This document shows, one piece after another, positions 17,494 through 25,167 of a stretch of 64,000 nt of DNA; the stretch's first letter is position 1; every line of letters begins with the position of its first letter. The notes below the pieces were generated by a model, which saw only the letters and a program-made list of their open reading frames with translations, was not told the origin of the DNA and ran no database searches. The stretch spans positions 1 through 64,000 of the forward strand of contig NZ_JAHTLF010000008.1 in the NCBI RefSeq assembly GCF_024614185.1, read 5' to 3'. Both the position numbers and the translations under genes were made by a program. The stretch comes from Nocardioides carbamazepini (lineage in GTDB: Bacteria > Actinomycetota > Actinomycetes > Propionibacteriales > Nocardioidaceae).

Positions 17494-18614
17494 AGTTCAC
17501 TCCCGAATGCCGTGGTGAAGCGCACGTCGCCCTCGAACAGGGTGCGCAGGTCCTCGAGGCCGTGCCGGAACATCAGGGTCCGGTCGATGCCCATGCCGAA
17601 GGCGAAGCCCGAGTAGCGCTCGGAGTCGATGCCGCAGGCCTGGAGCACGCGCGGGTTGACGATGCCGCAGCCGCCCCACTCGATCCAGCCCTCGCCGCGA
17701 CAGGTGCGGCAGGTGTCGGGGCCCTCGCCTTTGAGCCCGGTCCCCCGGCAGACGAAGCAGGTGAGGTCGACCTCGGCCGACGGCTCGGTGAAGGGGAAGT
17801 ACGACGGCCGGAAGCGCGTCGTGATGCCCTCGCCGAACATCTGGCTCGCGAAGTGGTCGAGCGTGCCCTTGAGGTGGGCCATCGAGATGCCCTCGTCGAT
17901 GGCCAGGCCCTCGACCTGGTGGAACATCGGCGAGTGGGTCGCGTCGTACTCGTCGGTGCGGAAGACGCGGCCCGGGCACACGACGTAGATCGGGGCCTCC
18001 TCCGTGACACCGCGGGTGAGCATCGTGCGTGCCTGCACCGGGCTGGTGTGGGTCCGGAGCACGACGTGGTTGTCCGCGGGCTCGGTCCAGAAGGTGTCCT
18101 GCATGGTGCGCGCCGGGTGGTCCGGACCCAGGTTGAGCGCGTCGAAGTTGAGCCACTCGGCCTCGATGACCGGACCCTCGGCGACCTCCCAGCCCATCGC
18201 GACGAAGATGTCGGCGATCAGCTCGGCGCCGGTGGTCAGCGGGTGGCGGGCACCGACCGGGAGCTCGTCGGTCGGCAGCGTCACGTCGACGGCCTCCTCG
18301 ACGAGGATCCGTGCCTCGTGCTCGGCCTCGAGCACCTCCTGCCGCGCGGCGAGCGCCTGGTTGACGGCGCCGCGGGCCTGGCCGACCCGCTGGCCGGCCT
18401 CCTTGCGGGCCTGAGGCGGCAGCGCGCCGATCTCGCGGTTGGCGAGCGCGAGCGGCGAGCGGTCGCCGGCGTGCTCGCTGCGCACCGCCTTGAGCTGCTC
18501 GAGGTCGGCGGCGTCGGCGATGGCGGCCAGCGCGGCGTCGCGCGCGGCCTCGAGCTCAGCGGGGCTCACGGCGGCGACCTCCACGGGGTCGTAGTCAGTG
18601 TTCGGGCCAGACAT
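17490..18614 (-). CDS. pheS: Phenylalanyl-tRNA synthetase alpha subunit with CxxC insert
   Basis: Catalytic subunit for phenylalanine activation. The 374-residue class II synthetase shows motif 2 around [19 protein letters not shown] and motif 3 around [10 protein letters not shown]. Between them lies CFVCRGTG then CRTCRGEGW, a DnaJ-like double CxxCxG cluster that could bind zinc; some bacterial PheS proteins have such a cluster and others lack it. The ATG is at 18614. A possible -10 TAGACT lies at 18624-18629, but no T-box or leader peptide is visible in the 47-bp gap upstream. Confidence 0.97.
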   Translation of the reverse strand: MSGPNTDYDPVEVAAVSPAELEAARDAALAAIADAADLEQLKAVRSEHAGDRSPLALANREIGALPPQARKEAGQRVGQARGAVNQALAARQEVLEAEHEARILVEEAVDVTLPTDELPVGARHPLTTGAELIADIFVAMGWEVAEGPVIEAEWLNFDALNLGPDHPARTMQDTFWTEPADNHVVLRTHTSPVQARTMLTRGVTEEAPIYVVCPGRVFRTDEYDATHSPMFHQVEGLAIDEGISMAHLKGTLDHFASQMFGEGITTRFRPSYFPFTEPSAEVDLTCFVCRGTGLKGEGPDTCRTCRGEGWIEWGGCGIVNPRVLQACGIDSERYSGFAFGMGIDRTLMFRHGLEDLRTLFEGDVRFTTAFGSEL

Positions 18615-18661
18615 GTCGGCGCCAGTCTAGGAACCCGGGCCGCCCGACAGCGAACCGGTAT

Positions 18662-19261
18662 TCAGTCCGGGAAGGTGTCGGCGATCGCGGTCAGCCTGGC
18701 GACGTACGACGGCCAGTCGAATCCGTCCGGCACATTGCTCGTCGCGGGGCGCAGACCGGCGGCCCCGTCGACCTGCTCGCGGAGGATGTCGGCCTGGCCG
18801 GCGTGCCGCTGGAGATCGCACAGCACGTGCACGGCGATCTGGTGCAGGGTGGTCGCGGAACGGTCCTCGGCCCACCACGGGACCCGGCCGGGGGTGTCGA
18901 GCGGAAGCTCGACCAGAGCGGCGTCGGCGAACGCGCCGACCCGTGCGTAGAACGCGACCAGCTCGGCGGCCGGGAGGTCGGCCGGGACCGTCCAGTCCGC
19001 CTGTGGATCGGCGTCGTAGACGTCCATCGGGATGAGCGCCGGGTGGTCGGGCTCGGGCCAGGTGCGTGCGAAGGTCGGGCCGAAGTAGCCGATCTCCACG
19101 TTGGCGCAGTGCAGCACGATGCCGAGCAGCGTGGTCCCGGTGGGCGTGCGCGGCAGCCTCAGCTGCCGCTCCCCCAGACCCTCGAGCTTCCAGAGCAGCG
19201 CCTCGCGGGCGCGGGCCAGGTAGTGGCGGAGCACGTCGACGGGCTGGTCGGCCTCGGTCAT
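18662..19261 (-). CDS. DinB-family (DUF664) protein
   Basis: A 199-residue protein of the DinB/YfiT-like four-helix-bundle superfamily. Likely metal-binding histidines are seen in LLGIVLHCANVE and TTLHQIAVHVLCDLQRHAGQADILRE. Members often act as thiol (mycothiol or bacillithiol) dependent transferases or have unknown roles. The ATG at 19261 lies 4 bp after the histidine kinase stop. Function beyond the family is not visible. Confidence 0.85.
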   Translation of the reverse strand: MTEADQPVDVLRHYLARAREALLWKLEGLGERQLRLPRTPTGTTLLGIVLHCANVEIGYFGPTFARTWPEPDHPALIPMDVYDADPQADWTVPADLPAAELVAFYARVGAFADAALVELPLDTPGRVPWWAEDRSATTLHQIAVHVLCDLQRHAGQADILREQVDGAAGLRPATSNVPDGFDWPSYVARLTAIADTFPD

Positions 19262-19265
19262 GGGC

Positions 19266-20303
19266 TCATGGTGCCACGGCGCGCATCCGGGGCCAGGTCG
19301 TGACGATCCGCGCGCCGCCGCCGGGGCGGTCGTCGACGACGATGGTGCCGCCGTGTGCGCGGACCAGGCCGCGGACGATGTAGAGGCCGAGGCCGGATCC
19401 GCCGCCGGTGCCCTCGGTCCAGAACTTGGTGAAGATCCGCTGCCGCAGCTCGGGGGCGATCCCCGCGCCCTCGTCGGTGACGGTGACCGCGACCTGGTCG
19501 AGGTCCTCCCGCCACAGGCCGACCCGCACCCGCACGGTGCCGCTGCCGTGGCGCACGGCGTTCTCGACGATGTTCGTGAGCACCTGCATCACCTTGTCGG
19601 GGTCGGCGTCGACCGAGGGCAGGTCCGGCTCGACCTCGAGCTCGATGGGCGTGGAGGTCACCACGGTCATCGACTGGTGGACCGATGCGGCCTTGCGGCC
19701 CAGGTCGGTCGGCCGACGGTGCAGCTGGAGCCGGCCGGTGTCGATCCGGGCGACGTCGAGGAGCTCGGTGATCAGCCGGCTCAGCCGGTCGGCATCGGCA
19801 CTCGCCGTGGTGAGCATCAGCCGCTTCTGGTCGTCGCTGAGCTTGTCCCAGCGGACGAGGAGGGCCTGGACGAACCCCTTCACGCCGGTGAGCGGCGAGC
19901 GCAGCTCATGGGCCAGGGTGGCGACGAGGTCGGAGCGGTCGCGGTCGAGGCGGGCCCGTCCGCGCCCGGAGCGCAGGTCGACGGCCACCGCGCTCACCGG
20001 CCCGTTGCGCTCGGCGCGGTGCAGGCGCGCGGTCACGAGCACCTCGGTGCCGTCGGGGAGCAGCCAGGACTGCTCAGGCACGCCGGTGCGGGTGGACAGC
20101 CCACCGTACGGCGCGTTCGCGTCGGTCCACGACCGCGCGTCGTGATCGGTGAGCGCCAGCACCTCGCCGAGCGGGCGGCCGACCAGCTCCGGGGCGGGGC
20201 CGAGGCCGAGCATCCCGGCCGCCACCGCGTTCACCGCACGCACCCGGCCGTCGGCTCCGGCGACGACGACGCCGTCCGGAAGGAGGTCGAGGGTGTCGTT
20301 CAC
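19266..20303 (-). CDS. PAS-domain sensor histidine kinase, orphan
   Basis: A 345-residue soluble kinase with no membrane segment. A PAS domain covers about 1-110, HisKA has the phospho-acceptor His132 in LAHELRSPLTG, and HATPase_c has the N-box NIVENAVRHGS and G-boxes DEGAGIAPE and GSGLGLYIV. The start is GTG at 20303, overlapping the stop of the RNA methyltransferase gene (GTGA). No response regulator is encoded next to it, so the partner must be elsewhere. The ligand of the PAS domain is unknown. Confidence 0.9.
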   Translation of the reverse strand: MNDTLDLLPDGVVVAGADGRVRAVNAVAAGMLGLGPAPELVGRPLGEVLALTDHDARSWTDANAPYGGLSTRTGVPEQSWLLPDGTEVLVTARLHRAERNGPVSAVAVDLRSGRGRARLDRDRSDLVATLAHELRSPLTGVKGFVQALLVRWDKLSDDQKRLMLTTASADADRLSRLITELLDVARIDTGRLQLHRRPTDLGRKAASVHQSMTVVTSTPIELEVEPDLPSVDADPDKVMQVLTNIVENAVRHGSGTVRVRVGLWREDLDQVAVTVTDEGAGIAPELRQRIFTKFWTEGTGGGSGLGLYIVRGLVRAHGGTIVVDDRPGGGARIVTTWPRMRAVAP

Positions 20304-21088
20304 CGGCTCATCATGGCGCGAGCGCTGGCGTAGAGACAGACCGCAGCCGCCGTGGCGAGGTTGAGCGACTCCGCGGCACCGAGGACCGGGATCCGCACGC
20401 GATGGTCGGCGAGCGCCGCCAGCTCGTCGGGGAGGCCCCAGGCCTCGTTGCCGAACAGCCAGGCCGTGGGCCGTGCGAGCAGCTCGTCGGCGGCGAACAG
20501 GTCGACCTCTCCCCCGCCGTCGGCGGCGAGCACCGTGAGGCCCGCCGCCCGGGCCCGTCGTACGGCGGCCGCCGGGTCGCGCTCGAGGGCGACCGGGAGG
20601 TGGAACAGGCTGCCCACGGTGGCCCGGACGGTCTTCGGGTTGTAGGGGTCGACCGCATCGCCCGCGAGGACGACGGCATCGGCACCGGCCGCGTCGCTGG
20701 TGCGGATGACGGTGCCGGCGTTGCCGGGGTCGCGCACGTCGGCGCAGATCGCGAGCAGCCGGGGGGCGGCGGGAAGATCGCTCTCGAGGAACCGGCACAC
20801 GGCGACGAGGCCGGCCGGGTTGACACTGTCGCTGAGCCCGTCCATCGCCCGCTCGTCGACCAGGGTCACCGGCGCGGCGCCGAGCAGGCCGGCGTACTCG
20901 GTGGCAGCGGCGGACGTCGCGAAGACCTCGACGACGCAGTCCTGCCCTGAGTCGAGCACCGTCGCGAGGGCGCCCTCGACGGCCTTCGGGCCGTCGGCAA
21001 GGAAGAGCCGCCGCTCGGTTCGCACCGAGCGGCGGCTCAACTTGCGTGCTTCCTTGACGCGGGCGTTGCCCGCGGCCAGAGGAGTCAT
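20300..21088 (-). CDS. TrmH/SpoU-family RNA 2'-O-methyltransferase
   Basis: A 262-residue SPOUT methyltransferase using S-adenosylmethionine. The three knot motifs are visible as DVRDPGNAGTVIRTSDAAGADAV split over residues about 112-135, WLFGNEAWGLP and IPVLGAAESLNLATAAAV. The N-terminal part matches the SpoU substrate-binding domain. It lies 20 bp downstream of rplT, a common position for a 23S rRNA methyltransferase. The exact target, 23S rRNA or tRNA, cannot be decided. Confidence 0.9.
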   Translation of the reverse strand: MTPLAAGNARVKEARKLSRRSVRTERRLFLADGPKAVEGALATVLDSGQDCVVEVFATSAAATEYAGLLGAAPVTLVDERAMDGLSDSVNPAGLVAVCRFLESDLPAAPRLLAICADVRDPGNAGTVIRTSDAAGADAVVLAGDAVDPYNPKTVRATVGSLFHLPVALERDPAAAVRRARAAGLTVLAADGGGEVDLFAADELLARPTAWLFGNEAWGLPDELAALADHRVRIPVLGAAESLNLATAAAVCLYASARAMMSR

Positions 21089-21108
21089 CAAGCCAGGCGA
21101 AGTGGCGA

Positions 21109-21495
21109 CTAGGCCGATACGCGAGGCGCGTTGACGTCCTCGGGCAGCGCGGCCTTGGCCTGCGCCACGATCGCCGAGAAGGCGGCCGGGTCGTTGACCG
21201 CGAGGTCGGCGAGGATCTTGCGGTCGACCTCGATGCCGGCCAGGTTGAGGCCCTGGATGAAGCGGTTGTAGGTCAGGCCCTCGGCGCGGGCGGCCGCGTT
21301 GATCCGCTGGATCCACAGGCGGCGGAAGTTGCCCTTGTTCTTCTTGCGGTCGTTGTAGCTGTAGACCAGGGAGTGGGTGACCTGCTCCTTGGCCTTGCGG
21401 TACAGCCGCGAGCGCTGGCCGCGGTAGCCGCTGGCCCGCTCGAGGGTGGTACGACGCTTCTTCGCCGCGTTCACTGCGCGCTTGACGCGTGCCAT
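21109..21495 (-). CDS. rplT: 50S ribosomal protein L20
   Basis: A 128-residue L20, a 23S rRNA-binding early assembly protein. The N-terminus [15 protein letters not shown] and the block [16 protein letters not shown] are diagnostic. AAGGAG sits before the ATG at 21495. It is the third gene of the infC-rpmI-rplT operon, 44 bp after rpmI. L20 represses this operon in other bacteria; a matching site is not evident here. Confidence 0.99.
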   Translation of the reverse strand: MARVKRAVNAAKKRRTTLERASGYRGQRSRLYRKAKEQVTHSLVYSYNDRKKNKGNFRRLWIQRINAAARAEGLTYNRFIQGLNLAGIEVDRKILADLAVNDPAAFSAIVAQAKAALPEDVNAPRVSA

Positions 21496-21539
21496 CTTCT
21501 TACTCCTTGTTGCTTAGCTCAGGTGCGGACGACGGCCGG

Positions 21540-21734
21540 TCAGAGACCGAGCATCTTCTTCGCGCGCGGGACGTCGTTCTTGGCGACCTCGACCGTGCCG
21601 GTCAGGCGACGGGTGACCTTGGAGGCCTTCTTCTCGAGGTTGTGGCGCTTGCCGGCCTTCTCGCGAAGGATCTTGCCGCTGCCCGTGACCTTGAAGCGCT
21701 TGCTGGCACCGGAGTGCGTCTTGTTCTTCGGCAT
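21540..21734 (-). CDS. rpmI: 50S ribosomal protein L35
   Basis: A 64-residue L35, [20 protein letters not shown] onwards, the typical basic small protein. A GGAGAGAG ribosome binding site precedes the ATG at 21734. It lies between infC and rplT, in the order conserved across bacteria. Confidence 0.99.
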   Translation of the reverse strand: MPKNKTHSGASKRFKVTGSGKILREKAGKRHNLEKKASKVTRRLTGTVEVAKNDVPRAKKMLGL

Positions 21735-21758
21735 TGCTCTCTCTCCTATGACGAGGTC

Positions 21759-22442
21759 TCAGGCGTCGATCTCGGGGTCGAGATTCTCGGAGCGACCCCG
21801 CTCCTTCTTCTGCGCCGCCGGCTTCTGGGCGACCCGCTCGGCCTGGGCGGCGGCATCGAGGGCAGCCTCGGCCTCACGCTCGGCGCGACGCTCCTCCTTG
21901 GCCGCCTTCACCTCGGCTTTGGCCTCGGCCTTCTTCTTGTGCGGACCGATGACCATGGTCATGTTGCGGCCGTCCTGCTTGGGGTTGGACTCCACGAAGC
22001 CCAGCTCCTGCACGTCCTCGGCCAGCTTCTGCAGCAGCCGGTAGCCCAGCTCGGGGCGGTGCTGCTCCCGACCACGGAACATGATCGTGATCTTGACCTT
22101 GTCGCCGGCCTTGAGGAAGCGAACGACGTGACCCTTCTTGGTCTCGTAGTCGTGCGCGTCGATCTTGGGCCGGAGCTTCATCTCCTTGATGATGACGTTG
22201 GTCTGGTTCCGTCGTGCCTCACGGGCCTTCTGGGCGTTCTCGTACTTGAACTTCCCGTAGTCCATGAGCTTGCAGACAGGGGGCTTCCCCATCGGCGCGA
22301 TCTCCACCAGGTCCAGGTCGGCCTCCTGCGCGAGCTTGAGTGCCTGGTCGGTGGGGACGATGCCGACGGTCTCTCCGTTGGGTCCCACGAGCCGGACCTC
22401 GGGAACCCGGATCCGGTCGTTGATGCGCAGCTCGGTGCTGAT
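21759..22442 (-). CDS. infC: Translation initiation factor IF-3, rare ATC start
   Basis: Binds the 30S subunit and rejects non-canonical start codons. It has the N-terminal domain with [19 protein letters not shown], and the C-terminal domain [17 protein letters not shown] and [16 protein letters not shown] at 22388 would remove the conserved [15 protein letters not shown]. That stretch is encoded in frame upstream and reaches ATC at 22442, four bases after GGAGG. No ATG, GTG or TTG is available, so ATC is the likely start (227 residues). This parallels the ATT start of E. coli infC and its autoregulation. The Lys/Ala/Glu-rich tail is typical of actinobacteria. Confidence 0.95.
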   Translation of the reverse strand: MSTELRINDRIRVPEVRLVGPNGETVGIVPTDQALKLAQEADLDLVEIAPMGKPPVCKLMDYGKFKYENAQKAREARRNQTNVIIKEMKLRPKIDAHDYETKKGHVVRFLKAGDKVKITIMFRGREQHRPELGYRLLQKLAEDVQELGFVESNPKQDGRNMTMVIGPHKKKAEAKAEVKAAKEERRAEREAEAALDAAAQAERVAQKPAAQKKERGRSENLDPEIDA

Positions 22443-22497
22443 ATGTCCTCCAAACTCGTTCGGTCGGGAGGCCTTCTGGCCACAGGTCCAGGCCTGT

Positions 22498-22535
22498 GAA
22501 ATGAAAAGAGGCTCCCGCTAGTCCAAGCGGAAGCC
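22498..22535 (-). terminator. Hairpin plus T-rich tract in the infC leader (candidate attenuator)
   Basis: On the minus strand, GGCTTCCGCT and AGCGGGAGCC form a 10-bp stem with one G-U pair around a 6-base loop. TCTTTTCATTT follows. This is an intrinsic-terminator shape, placed 56-93 bases upstream of the infC start codon. A later small hairpin (CACAGG/CCTGTG) precedes the ribosome binding site. The arrangement suggests transcription attenuation, but the mechanism is inferred. Confidence 0.5.
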
Positions 22536-22541
22536 AGTCAC

Positions 22542-22572
22542 GAGCCACCTCGATCGTGAATCGATGTGGCTC
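22542..22572 (-). other. Long hairpin in the infC leader
   Basis: GAGCCACATCGAT and ATCGAGGTGGCTC (minus-strand reading) pair almost perfectly around TCACG. It lies immediately upstream of the terminator-like hairpin and could act with it as a leader RNA switch. It might instead be a transcription roadblock or a regulator site. Confidence 0.45.
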
Positions 22573-22642
22573 TCCATGGACCCGACCCGACGACCTGGCG
22601 GCCGCTGCGGGTGGGAGACGATGGTGCTGGTCCCCGCTTGTG

Positions 22643-22668
22643 GATCTGTCATGCAGGCATGACGGATC
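22643..22668. promoter_or_regulatory. 26-bp inverted repeat next to a -35-like TTGACC
   Basis: GATC, one base, GTCATGC, two central bases, GCATGAC, one base, GATC: the 12-base arms have a single mismatch. On the minus strand TTGACC (22669-22674) lies directly upstream, so the palindrome fills the promoter spacer of the infC operon. It looks like an operator. No clear -10 hexamer is seen. Confidence 0.45.
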
Positions 22669-22707
22669 GGTCAACGCAGGATGTTACCGGGATTGTTCCC
22701 GGAGGAC

Positions 22708-23238
22708 CTAATCACCGGAGCCGAGCCAGCCCCAGCCGCCGTCGTCGAGCCGGACCGGCGTCCACTGAGCGGCGACCCGGTGGAGGTCGTCGTCCGCGAG
22801 GACGAAGGCATGAGGCCCCGCGACGTCGACCACGAGCGCGTGGGCGCCCTCCTGCACGGCGGTGGCGGCGGCGAGGTGGGCGGCGACCGGCACCGGCCGC
22901 GCCTGCGGGTCCCAGGCGCCCAGCGCGGCGAGATCGGTGAAGGCCAGCAGCGCCATCCGGCCGTCGGCGCCGGTCAGCAGGACCGCCGCCATGTCACTGG
23001 ACTTGTCGCGGACCAGACCACCTTCTTCGGCGGGGCCGACCTCGACCTCGCCGAGGACCGCGACCACCGGCACCAGCAGCCGGGCCGGCCCGAGGGCGGC
23101 CAGCACCTCCGGGTACGACGCCGCGCCGGCGTCGTACGCCCGCAGGGTCCGGGCGAGAGCCGCGTCGGCGGCACCGTCGTCGTCGACGTACGCCGAGCCC
23201 TGGATCCGACGGGCGTCGGGACGCGGTGGGGTGCTCAC
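22708..23238 (-). CDS. SseB-like N-terminal domain protein
   Basis: A 176-residue protein resembling the SseB N-terminal-domain family (LLVPVVAVLGE, MALLAFTDLAALGAWDP, AHALVVDVAGPHAFVLADDDL). The family is named after the enhanced-serine-sensitivity protein and has no defined biochemical role in most bacteria. The GTG at 23238 is taken as start; the frame is open further upstream but overlaps the divergent gene's 5' end. It points toward infC, with 265 bp between. Confidence 0.75.
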   Translation of the reverse strand: MSTPPRPDARRIQGSAYVDDDGAADAALARTLRAYDAGAASYPEVLAALGPARLLVPVVAVLGEVEVGPAEEGGLVRDKSSDMAAVLLTGADGRMALLAFTDLAALGAWDPQARPVPVAAHLAAATAVQEGAHALVVDVAGPHAFVLADDDLHRVAAQWTPVRLDDGGWGWLGSGD

Positions 23239-23272
23239 GTGTCGATCATCCCATCCGTGGAACGATGACGAG

Positions 23273-24511
23273 GTGCAGCACCAGTCGTCCATCACGCGCA
23301 CCCGCCTCGCGGCGCGCCTGCGCGAGGCCGTCGCGGCCTGGCCGGATCCCCTGTCCACCCCGGTGTTCGTCGTCGACCTCGACGCCTTCGACGCCAACGC
23401 GACCGACCTGGCCCGCCGGGCGGGCGGCACACCGATCCGTGTCGCGTCCAAGTCGATCCGGGTCCCGTCCCTGGTCGGACGGGCGCTGGCCGCCGACGGG
23501 TTCACCGGCGTCCTGGCCTACACCCTCGCCGAGGCACTGTGGCTGGCCGACCAGGACGTCTGCGACGACATCGTGGTCGCCTACCCGAGCGTGGACCGCG
23601 CCGCGCTGTCCACGCTGGTCGCCTCACCGCGGGCCGCGTCGCGGGTGACGATCATGGTCGATGACGTCGCCCACCTCGACCTCGTCGACGGCCTGCGTGC
23701 GTCGACGGCAGTGCCGATCCGGGTGGCGATCGACGTCGACGCCGGCCTGCGCTGGGGCGGCCAGGCCGTCGGCCCGAAGCGCTCCCCGCTCTACGACATC
23801 GGCGCGGTCACCGCGCTGGCGCGCGCGGTCCTCGACCGACCCGGGTTCCAGCTGGTGGGCGTGATGACCTACGAGGGCCAGGTCGCCGGCGTCCCGGACG
23901 CGGTGCCGCACCAACGTGCCAAGTCGGCGATCGTCCGCAAGCTCAAGCAGCTCTCCGTGGCCCAGCTCCGGGTCCGGCGCAGCGCCATCGTCGAAGCCCT
24001 GGACACCCTGCGCGGGCAGGGCGACTTCTCGGGCCTCGAGTTCTGGAACGCCGGTGGGTCCGGCTCGATCGAGTCGTCGGCGGCCGACCCGGTGGTCACC
24101 GAGGTGACGGCCGGCTCCGGCCTGCTCGCACCGACCCTGTTCGACCACTACGAGGCCTTCGCCCCCACCCCGGCCGCCTTCTTCGGGCTGCCGGTGACCC
24201 GTCGTCCGTCGGCGGGCGTGGCGACGGTGCACGGTGGCGGGCTGATCGCCTCCGGCCCCGCGGGGGCGGACAGGTCGCCCACGCCGTGGGCGCCGGCCGG
24301 GCTGAGCCTGACCGGGCTCGAGGGTGCCGGCGAGGTGCAGACACCGCTGGTCGGCACCAACGCGGGAGCGCTGGCGATCGGTGACCTGGTGTGGTTCCGG
24401 CACGCCAAGTCGGGTGAGCCGTTCGAGCACGGGCGGGGCGTGCTGCTCCTCCAGGGCGAGCGGTTCGTCGAGGAGGTCCCGACCTACCGTGGTCACGGCC
24501 TCGCCTTCTGA
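23273..24511 (+). CDS. PLP-dependent amino acid deaminase/aldolase (alanine-racemase fold)
   Basis: A 412-residue protein of the D-threonine aldolase/D-serine dehydratase group. The alanine-racemase-like N-terminal barrel holds the probable PLP lysine in RVASKSIRVPSL (near residue 62). YEGQVAG and a C-terminal beta domain rich in GGG and GTNAGAL follow. The GTG at 23273 is the only suitable start; upstream is AACGAT, so the mRNA may be leaderless. The last 23 bases overlap the next gene. Substrate is not predictable; D-amino-acid or hydroxy-amino-acid cleavage is the family rule. Confidence 0.82.
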   Translation: MQHQSSITRTRLAARLREAVAAWPDPLSTPVFVVDLDAFDANATDLARRAGGTPIRVASKSIRVPSLVGRALAADGFTGVLAYTLAEALWLADQDVCDDIVVAYPSVDRAALSTLVASPRAASRVTIMVDDVAHLDLVDGLRASTAVPIRVAIDVDAGLRWGGQAVGPKRSPLYDIGAVTALARAVLDRPGFQLVGVMTYEGQVAGVPDAVPHQRAKSAIVRKLKQLSVAQLRVRRSAIVEALDTLRGQGDFSGLEFWNAGGSGSIESSAADPVVTEVTAGSGLLAPTLFDHYEAFAPTPAAFFGLPVTRRPSAGVATVHGGGLIASGPAGADRSPTPWAPAGLSLTGLEGAGEVQTPLVGTNAGALAIGDLVWFRHAKSGEPFEHGRGVLLLQGERFVEEVPTYRGHGLAF

Positions 24512-25043
24512 CCTCCCGGCACAGGTCCTCGCCGCCGCGCTGTCACGGCCGCCGACGCTGGGCACCGGCCGGCTGGTCTGCGTCGACGGCCTGGCCGGCT
24601 CGGGCAAGACCACGCTCGCCCGCGGGCTGGCCGCCCTCGCGCCGGAGGCCGTCGTGCTCGGCACGGACGAGATGCTCGAGGGCTGGCCCGGTCTGCCGGG
24701 GCTGGGTGCGTCCGTCGAGGCACTGCTGCGACCGCTGGCCGCGGGAGGTCCCGGACGCTGGCGCCGCTGGGACTGGTACGCCGACGGCTGGGCCGAGACC
24801 CGGACACTGGAGCCCGGCCCGCTGCTGGTGCTCGAGGGCGTCGGCAGCGCCGCGGCGGCGTACGACGACCTGGTGACGCTGCTGGTCTGGGTGGAGGCGG
24901 ACCGCGACGTCCGCCTGGCCCGATGGCTGGAGCGCGACGGTGAGAGCATGCGGCCACACTGGGACTCCTGGCTGGCCGACGAGGAGGCGCTGCACGCCCG
25001 GGAGGGCACCCGGGCCCGGGCGGACCTGGTCGTGCGGACCTGA
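24489..25043 (+). CDS. Small P-loop kinase (uridine kinase-like)
   Basis: A 184-residue P-loop NTPase with Walker A GLAGSGKTT near residue 29 and an NMP-kinase-like arrangement: Asp in LGTDEMLEGW, WDWYADGWAE, and VLEGVGS as Walker B. The start GTG at 24489 lies inside the preceding gene and keeps the Walker A at normal distance. It resembles uridine kinase/AAA small kinases, but the substrate is unknown. Overlap with the PLP gene suggests co-translation. Confidence 0.8.
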   Translation: MVTASPSDLPAQVLAAALSRPPTLGTGRLVCVDGLAGSGKTTLARGLAALAPEAVVLGTDEMLEGWPGLPGLGASVEALLRPLAAGGPGRWRRWDWYADGWAETRTLEPGPLLVLEGVGSAAAAYDDLVTLLVWVEADRDVRLARWLERDGESMRPHWDSWLADEEALHAREGTRARADLVVRT

Positions 25044-25167
25044 AGGTCGCGACCTCCCGCCTCCGGACCGGTTCTTCCCGATTCGCCACGTCGGAAGGTA
25101 AAGCCGCCTAGGTTGCGAGACAGGCGTGCCTCCCTCACGCTGCTCCCTCTGCTCCCAAGGTGGCGCC

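Noticed and set aside
11993..17616. Plus-strand open frames of about 1059 and 864 codons opposite the SARP regulator and pheST
   Set aside because: The opposite strand encodes clear conserved proteins; the shadow frames are low-complexity and arise from third-position GC bias.
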